Shown here piece by piece: positions 41,995 to 50,310 of a stretch of 64,000 nt of DNA (its first letter is position 1; each line of letters opens with the position of its first letter). A program made the position numbers and the translations under genes. The notes beneath the pieces are model-generated. The model did no database searches. It was not told the origin of the DNA and worked only from the letters and a program-made list of their open reading frames with translations. Source of the stretch: Nitrososphaerota archaeon (lineage in GTDB: Archaea; Thermoproteota; Nitrososphaeria; Nitrososphaerales; UBA183); assembly GCA_029785235.1 (NCBI GenBank), contig JAFMAA010000003.1:82729-146728 (forward strand), given 5' to 3'.

Positions 41995-43491
41995 ATGGCT
42001 GCCATGGTAAGCGACGAGTTCCCGATTTCAAATGATTCCGGCTCCAGGCGTGGAGCTTTCGTAGACACGGGTAGAAGCGCCCTGCTCGACACGATAAACA
42101 ACGCAAAGACTAGCGGCTTTCATTTCAGGACTTGGGTCCTATCGGGGTTGGGCTTCTTTACTGACGCTTACGATTTGTTCGTGATAGGTGTCGTCTTGAG
42201 CCTGTTGCCTCTTGCAGGTTGGAGCCCGCTTTCACCCACTAGCACCGCGCTGCTCGGCTCTACTGCCCTCCTTTCTGCTGTTATCGGAGCCTTGACGTTT
42301 GGCAGGGCGCTCGACTACATGGGGCGAAAAGCTGTTTATGGGTTAGAGCTGATAATCCTTGTCGCCGGTGCCCTAGGAAGCGCGTTCTTGACGCCAGTGA
42401 ACGGCGTCTACATACTGATGGCTTGGAGGTTTCTCCTTGGGATAGGAATTGGAGGTGATTACGCCACAAGCTCGACTATCATGGCAGAGTACTCCAACAC
42501 CAAGAGGAGAGGAATGCTTGTAGGAATGGTCTTTTCGATGCAGAGCCTCGGACTGCTCGCAGGGCCGCTCGTCACGTTGGGGCTTCTTTTCAGCGGAGTC
42601 AGTCCTGCTCTTGCCTGGAAGCTTCTGTTCGCCTTTGGAGCCATTCCAGCAGCTGCTGTAATCTACGGTAGGAGAAAGATGCCGGAGCCTCCGAAATTCA
42701 CGATTGGGGTCAAGGGTAACTTGGACAAGGCGTCGTCTGATCTTTCGAAGTACACCGACTTGGACATAGGCGCCAATGGAAACGGTGGACGAACGAAGAC
42801 AGTCGTGAAAGCGGAATGGTATAAACTGTTCACTGACAAGAGGCTCCTACTCCTCGTAATCGGGACTGCGGGAAGTTGGTTCCTGATGGACTGGGCGCTG
42901 TATGGCAACTCGATAATGTCTAGCTCGATGCTTTCTTTCCTAATCCCGTCAAGCATCAAAGGAATCCATAGGATAATTCTCTCGACCGAGTACTCCGCGC
43001 TAATCTTTGGTGTTGCCGCTCTGCCTGGTTACTGGTTGGCGACCTTCGTCACGGACAGGGTTGGAAGGAAGCCTATACAACTCGCAGGATTCGCAATGAT
43101 GGCTCTCACGTTCGGAGTGCTCGGCATATTTCGCCAGCTGACCACTGCAGCATACGTGGTGGACTTCCTTCTCATATACGGGTTGAGTTACTTCTTCATA
43201 GAGTTCGGTCCGAATGTCACGACGTTCATCTATCCGCCAGAGGTATTCCCAGTGTCAGTCAGAGGTTTTGGAAGCGGCACTGCAGCAGCAGGAGGAAAGA
43301 CAGGGGCATTTATTGGAACAGTTGCAAATGTCTTCATAGTCGCCTCCTTAGGGCTCGGGCCGCTCTTCATCGTGCTGGCACTCCTCTCAACAGTCGGTCT
43401 CTTTCTGACACTGTTTGCTCTCCCCGAACCAAAGCGCAGAGATATTGAAGTGGTCTCTGGCGAGGAGCGATTCCTGGTCAAGGCGGAGTGA
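41995..43491 (+). CDS. MFS transporter, phosphate:H+ symporter-like
   Basis: This membrane protein has 12 hydrophobic segments. The start at ATG 41995 gives a 498-residue protein with a polar N-terminus. Family marks are FFTDAYDLFVIGVVLSLLPL in helix 1, GRALDYMGRKAVYGLELI between helices 2 and 3, and RFLLGIGIGGDYATSSTIMA in helix 4, typical of the PHS family. FVTDRVGRKPIQLAGF is the second-half counterpart. Substrate may be phosphate or an organic acid. Base composition is a little less GC-rich than neighbours, and the gene stands alone next to a tRNA gene, which would fit acquisition by transfer. Confidence 0.88.
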   Translation: MAAMVSDEFPISNDSGSRRGAFVDTGRSALLDTINNAKTSGFHFRTWVLSGLGFFTDAYDLFVIGVVLSLLPLAGWSPLSPTSTALLGSTALLSAVIGALTFGRALDYMGRKAVYGLELIILVAGALGSAFLTPVNGVYILMAWRFLLGIGIGGDYATSSTIMAEYSNTKRRGMLVGMVFSMQSLGLLAGPLVTLGLLFSGVSPALAWKLLFAFGAIPAAAVIYGRRKMPEPPKFTIGVKGNLDKASSDLSKYTDLDIGANGNGGRTKTVVKAEWYKLFTDKRLLLLVIGTAGSWFLMDWALYGNSIMSSSMLSFLIPSSIKGIHRIILSTEYSALIFGVAALPGYWLATFVTDRVGRKPIQLAGFAMMALTFGVLGIFRQLTTAAYVVDFLLIYGLSYFFIEFGPNVTTFIYPPEVFPVSVRGFGSGTAAAGGKTGAFIGTVANVFIVASLGLGPLFIVLALLSTVGLFLTLFALPEPKRRDIEVVSGEERFLVKAE

Positions 43492-43901
43492 CGCCGGCCC
43501 CGTTGCTCTCCTGCTCCAAACAATATGTCGGAGCAGAGTGGTCGGCGTCCCTAGAAAGAATGCGGTTGGCTGTAGAAGGCTAAGATTCGCGCGGGAAGAA
43601 GAGCGGTGGTTAATCAGAAAGGCATCATCTTTGTGCACCAGCGATGTTGTGTCCATAAAATGCGGATGGTTGTTTGAGACTCCTGAAATGATAGAATGGA
43701 CCTACTGCTAGGTACTCCCAGCGACTCTGGATTGGTAGGTCTCGCCATGAGCGAGGATCCAGCAAGCGGCTTCATCATTTCTACAGGTTGGATGAGAATT
43801 GCGGCGACAAGTCTCTTTAACACGATTCCCAGGGACATCAGCTTCAGATTAGACGAAAGGTCGCTCTTCCGTCGCTGAAAGACTAACCCGCAGTAAGAAG
43901 G
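43492..43901. other. Interval between the transporter and the tRNA gene
   Basis: No gene is supported. Short frames on both strands at 43614-43878 do not look coding. The stretch has lower GC than the window average. Confidence 0.4.
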
Positions 43902-44018
43902 TAGCGAGGGGAGGATTTGAACGCACGGTCGGGTTTTTCCCCGATCTCCGCTCTGCGGGTTATGAGCCCGCCGGGATGATCCTTACCCCCACGGGGGGTC
44001 TGGCTTCCCCACCTCGCT
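43902..44018 (-). tRNA. Initiator tRNA-Met (CAU) with two apparent non-canonical introns
   Basis: Acceptor halves AGCGAGG and CCTCGCT frame the gene. Removing 43982-43999 (in the D-loop) and 43923-43945 (in the T-arm, between positions 52 and 53) leaves a perfect 76-base cloverleaf including the discriminator A. It has D-stem GGGA/TCCC, anticodon arm GCGGG-CTCATAA-CCCGC and T-arm GGAGG-TTCAAAT-CCTCC. A1-U72 and three G-C pairs in the anticodon stem mark it as the initiator. Each insert contains its own short hairpin (CCCCC/GGGGG and TCGGG/CCCGA). There is no intron at the usual 37/38 site. Confidence 0.88.
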
Positions 44019-44068
44019 TCGATGGGCTCGGATGAGTTGGCTCTTATATGCTTCGGGGGTCTCCCATC

Positions 44069-44212
44069 CTAGCCATCTAGGACCTTTGACGCTCCTGACG
44101 TCGTCGCCCAGGAATCTGCATGCATGCAGCCCGCTGGTATCTGCAACAGGTGCAGCTCGAGCAGCTTTCGTAGTCTTTGTGTCTGCAGATCTTGCAGACG
44201 CAGGAAGCCATG
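44069..44212 (-). CDS. Possible small cysteine-rich protein
   Basis: From ATG 44212 this encodes 47 residues with CVCKIC near the N-terminus and two more cysteines (ESCFELHLLQIPAGCMHADS). It lies 20 bases after the HD-domain gene on the same strand, so it could be the last gene of the trm56-tfe-HD operon. Function unknown. Confidence 0.4.
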   Translation of the reverse strand, partial: HGFLRLQDLQTQRLRKLLELHLLQIPAGCMHADSWATTSGASKVLDG

Positions 44213-44232
44213 GTTATGTCGCTTGGTCGTCG

Positions 44233-44775
44233 TTATTTCACATTATCGAAGACGACTTTTTCAGGGTCTTCCTCCAGCTCTTCTCGGAGCCTCTCCCTAA
44301 GGCCCAGGAGGCGCCCCACGTCATGCTTCTTGACCGTGAACCTGCGCACCTCCTCTTCGAACGGCCGAACCTTGTCTCCGTCGACCATCTTATCTGCGAA
44401 GCAGACTATCCTTTCTTCCAGAGTCCGGGGTATGTAATCCAAATCTGGCAACCCGAGCGACTTCGCCTCTTCGGGAGAGATCCCAGCACCTACATGCTTC
44501 TGGATTATCTCAGCGACCTTCTTCCCGGCCCCCTCCCTCTCTGCGATCCCTGCACCTTCCACGCCATGTCTGACAGTCTGGACTCTGGACCTCCCTATGT
44601 CGTGGAGCATGGCCGCGACACCCACCGCTTTGTCGTCTATCTCGTATCCGTGTCTCCCGAACTCTTCTGCCAGCGCCAACGCGACCTTGGTCACAGTCCT
44701 GCAGTGTGAGACGATCCTTTCGTCGCTGCCATACTTTCGATGGAGCGCCTCTGCCTCCCCTTGAGAACCGATCAC
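44233..44775 (-). CDS. HD-domain metal-dependent phosphohydrolase
   Basis: This 180-residue HD-superfamily protein has the signature AMLHDIGRSRVQTVRHG near residue 55 with H and D metal ligands, an upstream HC in RIVSHCRTVTKVA, and a later DKMVDGDKVRPFEEE. It matches the small archaeal HD group (TIGR00295 type). The substrate is unknown, probably a nucleotide. Its start overlaps the stop of the tfe gene by four bases. Confidence 0.9.
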   Translation of the reverse strand: MIGSQGEAEALHRKYGSDERIVSHCRTVTKVALALAEEFGRHGYEIDDKAVGVAAMLHDIGRSRVQTVRHGVEGAGIAEREGAGKKVAEIIQKHVGAGISPEEAKSLGLPDLDYIPRTLEERIVCFADKMVDGDKVRPFEEEVRRFTVKKHDVGRLLGLRERLREELEEDPEKVVFDNVK

Positions 44776-45281
44776 TTAGCGAGTTCCTCTTCCAGTTGCT
44801 TGATCTTCCAATTCAGGGCGTCCTTCAGCTCTGCATTGTCAAGGCGGTTCAGGGACTTGCCGCAGACTGGGCACTTGAAGAAGTTCTCCATCGCGTCCTC
44901 GAATGTCCTAGTCAGGCATGTGGGGGTTCCGCAGTGGTAGAACTCGTGCATCTCTTCATATTCGAGGCGCTGCCTTAGCCTGTTCAGGACCTTCTTGCGC
45001 TGCGTCTGGATGAACCCATCCGTCTGGTCTCGCTGGGCCTTCCACCTGTAGACGAACCAGCCTCTCTTGGGGTCCCTGACCCTAACTCCGGTTATGAGGC
45101 TCCGACCAAACAGATCGTAGAGGGCCTTCCTGACTGTCTTTATCTTGAGTCCCGTGGCGGAGGCAATCTCTTCGTCAGTAGCATTCTCATTGTTTAGAAG
45201 CGCCCTTGCTACCCTGACATAGTCAGGTCCGCCTATGAGTCCGGCGACCTTCACAAACGTGTCTTCGTATTCAATCTTCAA
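44772..45281 (-). CDS. tfe: Transcription factor E alpha subunit
   Basis: TFE helps open promoter DNA together with TBP, TFB and RNA polymerase. The 169-residue protein has an N-terminal winged helix (ATDEEIASATGLKIKTVRKA in residues about 34-55) and a C-terminal zinc ribbon (YHCGTPTCLTRTFEDAMENF, then CPVCGKSLNRLDN) followed by a helix. It overlaps trm56 upstream and the HD gene downstream by four bases each, so three genes are translated as one coupled unit. Confidence 0.93.
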   Translation of the reverse strand: MKIEYEDTFVKVAGLIGGPDYVRVARALLNNENATDEEIASATGLKIKTVRKALYDLFGRSLITGVRVRDPKRGWFVYRWKAQRDQTDGFIQTQRKKVLNRLRQRLEYEEMHEFYHCGTPTCLTRTFEDAMENFFKCPVCGKSLNRLDNAELKDALNWKIKQLEEELAK

Positions 45282-45802
45282 TTTTCTACAACTCTCTTGC
45301 CCCGGACCGAAGGCAAGATTCTAAGCCTACTTTGGCTGAACGTCCTCTTAAGCTCTTCTCCGCCCTGGACCTCGTGGAGCATGATGGCAAGGGCTGCCAC
45401 CTCCGAGTGAGGCTGAGAGGTGACCGCGACGTTGAAGTCCGCTTCATGATAGATCTTTCCAGGAACCTTCGGCCCTCCTACGACGATAAGGCCCTTCTCT
45501 AGGTTGCGAAGGTCTTGAATCACATCCTGGATAGGCACACCGTACATGGTAAGGTGGATTACACTCCTTCCTTCCTTCTTTGCCTCTCTTACCACCCCCC
45601 TCCACGGCGCGCCTAGCACGGCGCGGAAGTCCCCGCCCCAGGTCTTGTTCACCTCTTCGAGCGTAGCTGTGACGTCATTCTCGGCGTCTTCGAGATAGAT
45701 GCACTCGGCCCCCAACGCCCTGGAGACCAGGCAGAGGTGTGTGAGCGTCCTTTCGTCCCTCACGTATCTCTGCCCCAGCCTAAGCACCTTGATGCTCTTC
45801 AC
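45278..45802 (-). CDS. trm56: tRNA (cytidine-56) 2'-O-methyltransferase
   Basis: Trm56 methylates C56 in the T-loop of archaeal tRNAs. The 174-residue SPOUT-fold protein shows VLRLGQRYVRDERTLTHLCL at the start, IHLTMYGVPIQDV near residue 83, and the knot region LIVVGGPKVPGKIYHEADFN near residue 105 with VAVTSQPHSEVAALAI after it. It heads the overlapping operon with tfe and the HD protein. Confidence 0.93.
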   Translation of the reverse strand: MKSIKVLRLGQRYVRDERTLTHLCLVSRALGAECIYLEDAENDVTATLEEVNKTWGGDFRAVLGAPWRGVVREAKKEGRSVIHLTMYGVPIQDVIQDLRNLEKGLIVVGGPKVPGKIYHEADFNVAVTSQPHSEVAALAIMLHEVQGGEELKRTFSQSRLRILPSVRGKRVVEN

Positions 45803-45900
45803 CCTGCCTCCTCTCGTCCTCCCTCTTCAGCCCCGGTAGATGAACAGTGACATCGGGCCATGGCGCAGCTTTATCGCCCTCAAGTTGGCGCCTCTCGGCG

Positions 45901-46368
45901 ATGGACACTCTACCGGACCGCAGGCTAGTTGCCCTGATGGTAGACTACCTGTTCGGGAAAGGCGTGAGCAGGGCTCTTCCGAGAGGCGTCTACAAGCTCA
46001 TTCGGTCCAGGAGATCCGGACGGGTGAAGCAGATCAATCTCGACGGGAAGCTCTTCGCCGTCGTAAAACCGAACGGGGCCATCGCCCTCTCCATCTTTGG
46101 AGCCCAAACCCTTTCCCGGAGCCCCAGGTTCAAGGACAACTGCGTACAGGTGTCCGACGACGTTGCCCAGTTTGTACGAGGCGGGAGGTCTGTTTTCTGC
46201 AAGTTTGTCACTTGGTCGGGGAAGAAAATCTATCCAAAGAGCGAGGTGGCAGTAGTGGACGGGAGGTGGAAAATTCTGGGTGTGGGGATGGCCGTGCTCA
46301 ATGGGGCGCACATGAAACAATTTAAGTCTGGGACCGCAGTGAAGGTCAGATCAGGCATAGCGGCATGA
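45901..46368 (+). CDS. PUA-domain RNA-binding protein
   Basis: From ATG 45901 this 155-residue protein has an N-terminal helical part (RRLVALMVDYLFGKGVSRAL) and a C-terminal PUA domain in residues about 80-150 (RGGRSVFCKFVTWSGKKIYP, then VVDGRWKILGVGMAVLNGAH). PUA domains bind tRNA or rRNA. The longer upstream reading is not conserved-looking. Its stop overlaps the start of the NAC gene by four bases, and such a PUA-NAC pair suggests a ribosome-linked role. Confidence 0.87.
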   Translation: MDTLPDRRLVALMVDYLFGKGVSRALPRGVYKLIRSRRSGRVKQINLDGKLFAVVKPNGAIALSIFGAQTLSRSPRFKDNCVQVSDDVAQFVRGGRSVFCKFVTWSGKKIYPKSEVAVVDGRWKILGVGMAVLNGAHMKQFKSGTAVKVRSGIAA

Positions 46369-46697
46369 AAATGGACAACAGGAACGCGAGAAGGATGATG
46401 GACCGCCTTGGGATAAACATGAAGGAGGTCCCCAACGTCCAGGAGGTCGTGATTAAGACGCCCGAAATAGAGATGCACATCACCAACGCGTCAGTCTCAG
46501 AAGTCAACGCCCAGGGGCAGAGGATGTTCCAAGTCGTGGGAGAAGTCGAGGAGGTGGAAGTGGAGAGGAAGACATTCAGCGAAGAGGACATCCTCCTTGT
46601 GCGGCAACAGACCGGGGCACCCCGGGAGAAAGTTGTGGCGGCCCTCGAACAGTCTGACGGCGAGGTTGCCCGGGCAATCCTGAAGCTCACATCCTGA
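46365..46697 (+). CDS. nac: Nascent polypeptide-associated complex protein
   Basis: NAC binds ribosomes and shields nascent chains. The 110-residue protein has the NAC beta-barrel (VQEVVIKTPEIEMHITNASV in residues about 27-50, then MFQVVGEVEEVEVERKTFSE) and a C-terminal UBA domain (EEDILLVRQQTGAPREKVVA, then SDGEVARAILKL). It overlaps the PUA gene by four bases, so translation is coupled. Confidence 0.93.
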   Translation: MKMDNRNARRMMDRLGINMKEVPNVQEVVIKTPEIEMHITNASVSEVNAQGQRMFQVVGEVEEVEVERKTFSEEDILLVRQQTGAPREKVVAALEQSDGEVARAILKLTS

Positions 46698-46705
46698 CCA
46701 AACCG

Positions 46706-46834
46706 ATGAGTTCGACTGCTGCCGGAGGCCTAAAGATCTTCTCCGGGGGGCTCGTCCCATGGCTGTTCCTTCCATTGGGCGCAGTTTCAGCGCGGCACTT
46801 CGCGAGAAAGAGCAACCATTGGAGGGCCAATTAG
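46706..46834 (+). CDS. Tiny single-helix membrane protein
   Basis: From ATG 46706 this encodes 42 residues with one hydrophobic segment (FSGGLVPWLFLPLGAVSARH) and a basic end (ARKSNHWRAN). It begins nine bases after the NAC gene and ends four bases before the convergent ribokinase gene. It may be the third gene of the PUA-NAC operon. No known family. Confidence 0.5.
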   Translation: MSSTAAGGLKIFSGGLVPWLFLPLGAVSARHFARKSNHWRAN

Positions 46835-46838
46835 GCGG

Positions 46839-47759
46839 TCAGGATTGTACCGTCTGGCGCCTGAGCGCTTCGACTTCCGCTTTGCGGGGGAGGGCTGGGA
46901 TGACTTCTTCTTTGGTGACCGTGAGGGCCCCCGCGGCGTTGGCGAGCCGGACCGCCTCCTCCATGTCCTCTCCTTCTGAAAGCGCCACTGCGAGGGCCCC
47001 ATTGAACGCGTCCCCTGCCCCCGTCTCGTCCACCGCTTTCACGCGAGGGGCATGTACGGTGTATGACCCACTTTCGGTGGCCACGTACGCCCCTCTTTCA
47101 CCGAGTGTAACGATCACCGTCCGGGGTCCCCTCTTCAGAATGGCTGCCGAACCGCCTTCGAGGCTGTCGGTTCCTGCAAGCAGCCGGAACTCTTGTTCGT
47201 TGGGTGTGATAACATCCACCTGCGACAGGTTGAGCTCTGATGCAGGTACCGCAGGGGCCGGGTTCAGAATCACCAATGTTCCCTCTTCCCTCCCGACCTT
47301 GGTCGCTGCCGTGGCTGTCTCGACAGAGATCTCAAGCTGAGTAAGCACCACCCCACAGCCAGCGATGGCCTCCCTGGACTCTGCGATGTCAGCCGGGGAA
47401 AGGTCGAGGTTGGCCCCTGGGGCAATGGTGATGGCGTTAGCGCCGGTGCCTTCGCTAACGACTATCAACGCTGTGCCAGTATGCTTTGCGACCCGCCTGA
47501 CCCGTTCTGATGCGATTCCCTCTGACTCCCAGAGCAGGAAGGCCTCGTCTCCACTTCTGTCCCTTCCCACACAGCCTATGAATCGCACTTCGCCGTTCAG
47601 CCGTCGGGCAGCGACGGCCTGGTTAGACCCCTTCCCTCCAGGCCCTTTGGAGTAGCCTGTGCCCATGACAGTCTCGCCCGGTCTGGGGAGGCGTAACACC
47701 CGTATCGTCTCGCTGGCATTGTAACTCCCGATGACGGTGATGGGCCTCATTTGTGCCAT
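46839..47759 (-). CDS. rbsK: Ribokinase-like PfkB-family kinase
   Basis: This 306-residue sugar kinase has the PfkB signatures GPGGKGSNQAVAARRLNG near residue 37 and VDETGAGDAFNGALAVALSE near residue 245, with the catalytic aspartate in the second. ILNPAPAVPASELNLSQVDV and TPNEQEFRLLAG are typical of ribokinase. Substrate is probably ribose or a nucleoside; this cannot be settled from sequence. It is followed by nrdJ upstream on the same strand with an 84-base gap. Confidence 0.9.
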   Translation of the reverse strand: MAQMRPITVIGSYNASETIRVLRLPRPGETVMGTGYSKGPGGKGSNQAVAARRLNGEVRFIGCVGRDRSGDEAFLLWESEGIASERVRRVAKHTGTALIVVSEGTGANAITIAPGANLDLSPADIAESREAIAGCGVVLTQLEISVETATAATKVGREEGTLVILNPAPAVPASELNLSQVDVITPNEQEFRLLAGTDSLEGGSAAILKRGPRTVIVTLGERGAYVATESGSYTVHAPRVKAVDETGAGDAFNGALAVALSEGEDMEEAVRLANAAGALTVTKEEVIPALPRKAEVEALRRQTVQS

Positions 47760-47843
47760 CGCCTTCCGTGCCCGATGGTTACGAGTCGAACGTCCCAGAC
47801 CTGGATACGAAGCGAGGGCCGGACGACGCTCCGGCCTGGCCTC

Positions 47844-50177
47844 CTACTCGCACTTCGAGTAGCCGCACGTATTACAGTGGTAGCATCCGTTCTCGAACAC
47901 CAGAGTGCTCTCATGGCAGTCAGGACAGGTGCCTGTCCCTCCCTTGGACGCCTGTTTCCCCTTGGTTTCATCCACGAAGCCTGATTCCTTGACCACGCGG
48001 TTGAGGGTCAAGAGCTCCAGGGCTTTCGCGATGGCGTCCGGGATGGACTGCAGCTGGGTTCCCTCGTCCCAAGACACGTACTTCCCCTTGATTCCTTTCA
48101 GGGTGGAGATGACGTTCTTGATGTCCCCTCCATGCTGGAGGTACAGGCTGATCAGCCTGCCGAGCGCGGCCGCGTCTGCGTTCTCATCAGCCCCGGACTT
48201 CCCCAGCGTAACGAAGACCTCCTTGATCGCGTCTCCGACGAGGTTCGCTGTAAGGTAGATGCTCCCCTGGGGAAGTTTGAGTTTGAGGGTCCGCCCCTCC
48301 ATCACCTTGGGTCGCTCGAAGGCTGCGGCAGACTTCGGGGCCTCGGGTCTTTTGGCGGCCTTCTCGGTCTCAAGAATCCCTTCCCTGCTCCCTTCTCTGT
48401 AGACTGTGATGCCCTTGCACCCCATGCGCCATGCGAGCATGTAGATTTTTTCGACCTCTTCTGGCGTTATCTCCTCAGGGAGGTTCACTGTGCTGGAGAT
48501 GGCGGTGTCGATATGTTTCTGAATCGTCGCCTGCATCTTCACCCTCATCTCCGGCTTAATCTGGTGGGCGGTGACGAAGTAGTTAGGGAGTTGACCCTCG
48601 TCTCTTGCTCCAGTGGCTGCCATGTATTCCTTCACGAGAGGATGGAAGACTTTGAACTCCCCTTCACTCAGCGATTTGCTCCTCCGCGTGTAGTAGAGCG
48701 CAAAGACAGGCTCGACGCCGCTGCTGGTCCCAGCGAGGATTGATCCAGAACCCACAGGCGGGATTGTGGTGACAGCGGCGTTCCTGATCCCCTGCGCCTT
48801 AATCTTCTCCTTCACCTTCTCCTCAAGCCTTGAGATGAACGGCTGGGCTAGGTGTTTGTCTGCATCGAACGCAGGGAAGCTTCCTTTCTCCTTCGCAAGC
48901 TCGGACGAATAGTCGTAGATCACATTCTTGATCCTTTCGAACAAATGGTCTACGAATCCAATCGTCGAATCCTCGTCGTACTTCAGCCCCAGCTTGATGA
49001 GCATGTCCCCTAGACCGGTAATCCCCATCCCAATTCTCCTGCTCCACAGGGATGCCTCTTTCTGTTGCGGGAGGGGGTGCCTCTCTGCATTGTAGTCGAG
49101 GACGTTGTCAAGGAACCTGACGCCGAATTGGGCGGCTCTGGTGAGCTGGTCCCAGTCGATGCTCGCCCGCTCGGTGAACGGGTCCTTCACGAAGGCGCTC
49201 AGGTTCACTGAGCCCAGGCAGCAGCACCCATAGCTTTCGAGAGTCTGCTCGCTGCAAGGGTTGACTCCTTGTACTTCCATACCATTGTACTCAGTGGTTG
49301 ACTCGCGCTTGATGGCGTCCCAGAAGAGTACCCCGGGTTCAGCAGACTGCCAGGCTCCCTTGACAAGAGACTTCCAAATCTCTCTGGCCCTCACCGTGCG
49401 GTTCGCTTCGACCTTTTCATTCTTGAAGTGGAGCAGGAAGTCTCCGTCGGTCTCAACAGCCCGCATGAAGTCATCGGTAATCTTTACCGATATGTTGGCA
49501 TAGTTGACCTTCTTGAGATCCCGTTTTACGCTGATGAAGTCCATCACGTCAGGATGGTCTATCCTAATAGTGATCATTAGGGCCCCCCGCCTCCCTGCCT
49601 GGCCAATAGTCCCGGTCGTAGTAGAGAGGAGCTCCATGAAAGAGACCGAACCAGAGCTGTAGATGGCAGAGTTATTCACCGGTGCACCCCTCGGCCTCAG
49701 GACCGAGATATCCGTCCCAACCCCTCCGCCGAAGCTATACGTCCGGGCGGCTTCCTTGCACCAGTCGAATATGGACTCGATCGAGTCTTCTTTGATCTTG
49801 AAGAAGTAGCAATTCAGTAGCGTTGACTTCCTCGCCTGCCCCGCGCCGAACAGGACCCGTCCTCCTGGGACAAAACGATAGTTCTCAAGAAGCCAGTAGA
49901 ACTTGTTGGCCCATTCCCTTCTCTTCTCCTCGTCTTTCTCGGGCGAAGCGAGCTCCTTTGCGACCCGGCGCCACATGTCCGCCGGGACGCTCTCGACCTG
50001 CCGTCCTGCCGCGTCTCTCAGCGCGTACTTCTCATAGAAGACCCGGGCGCGCAGCTCATCCCCTCCGAACGCCGCCAGAGTCTCCACTGGGATTTTGACT
50101 TCTCCTCTCGTAGTCTCCCCCAAGTCCGGGGAGTCGTGTGGTTGTTCAACTATCGACGTCATAACCTTAGCCTTCAC
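47844..50177 (-). CDS. nrdJ: Adenosylcobalamin-dependent ribonucleotide reductase
   Basis: This class II reductase makes deoxynucleotides using B12. The 777-residue protein has the active-site cysteine in STLLNCYFFKIKEDS near residue 120 and substrate loops FGGGVGTDISVLRPRGAP and GQAGRRGALMITI. The thiyl-radical segment is VNPCSEQTLE. A late barrel segment reads MGCKGITVYREGS. The last 30 residues form a zinc ribbon (CPDC, CYHCNTCGYSKC) that also supplies redox cysteines. GTG start; an ATG five codons later is possible. A TATA box lies upstream. Confidence 0.95.
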   Translation of the reverse strand: MKAKVMTSIVEQPHDSPDLGETTRGEVKIPVETLAAFGGDELRARVFYEKYALRDAAGRQVESVPADMWRRVAKELASPEKDEEKRREWANKFYWLLENYRFVPGGRVLFGAGQARKSTLLNCYFFKIKEDSIESIFDWCKEAARTYSFGGGVGTDISVLRPRGAPVNNSAIYSSGSVSFMELLSTTTGTIGQAGRRGALMITIRIDHPDVMDFISVKRDLKKVNYANISVKITDDFMRAVETDGDFLLHFKNEKVEANRTVRAREIWKSLVKGAWQSAEPGVLFWDAIKRESTTEYNGMEVQGVNPCSEQTLESYGCCCLGSVNLSAFVKDPFTERASIDWDQLTRAAQFGVRFLDNVLDYNAERHPLPQQKEASLWSRRIGMGITGLGDMLIKLGLKYDEDSTIGFVDHLFERIKNVIYDYSSELAKEKGSFPAFDADKHLAQPFISRLEEKVKEKIKAQGIRNAAVTTIPPVGSGSILAGTSSGVEPVFALYYTRRSKSLSEGEFKVFHPLVKEYMAATGARDEGQLPNYFVTAHQIKPEMRVKMQATIQKHIDTAISSTVNLPEEITPEEVEKIYMLAWRMGCKGITVYREGSREGILETEKAAKRPEAPKSAAAFERPKVMEGRTLKLKLPQGSIYLTANLVGDAIKEVFVTLGKSGADENADAAALGRLISLYLQHGGDIKNVISTLKGIKGKYVSWDEGTQLQSIPDAIAKALELLTLNRVVKESGFVDETKGKQASKGGTGTCPDCHESTLVFENGCYHCNTCGYSKCE

Positions 50178-50190
50178 CCCAGTGCGCGTG

Positions 50191-50221
50191 ATATATAATT
50201 CCGAGTAGGCTTATGCCGAGT
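50191..50221 (-). promoter_or_regulatory. nrdJ promoter region with a direct repeat
   Basis: An A/T box reading ATTATATAT on the minus strand lies at 50191-50199, about 15-30 bases ahead of the two candidate starts of nrdJ. Immediately upstream, the plus-strand sequence CCGAGT occurs twice, at 50201-50206 and 50216-50221, 15 bases apart. Such a pair next to a TATA box could be an operator. Confidence 0.45.
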
Positions 50222-50310
50222 TAACCATCTTAGCGTAGCCCACGCTTTTATCCGCGACATGAGACGTTCAGCTGTAAAATGATATTGACAAAAGAGCTCC
50301 AGCCATATGC

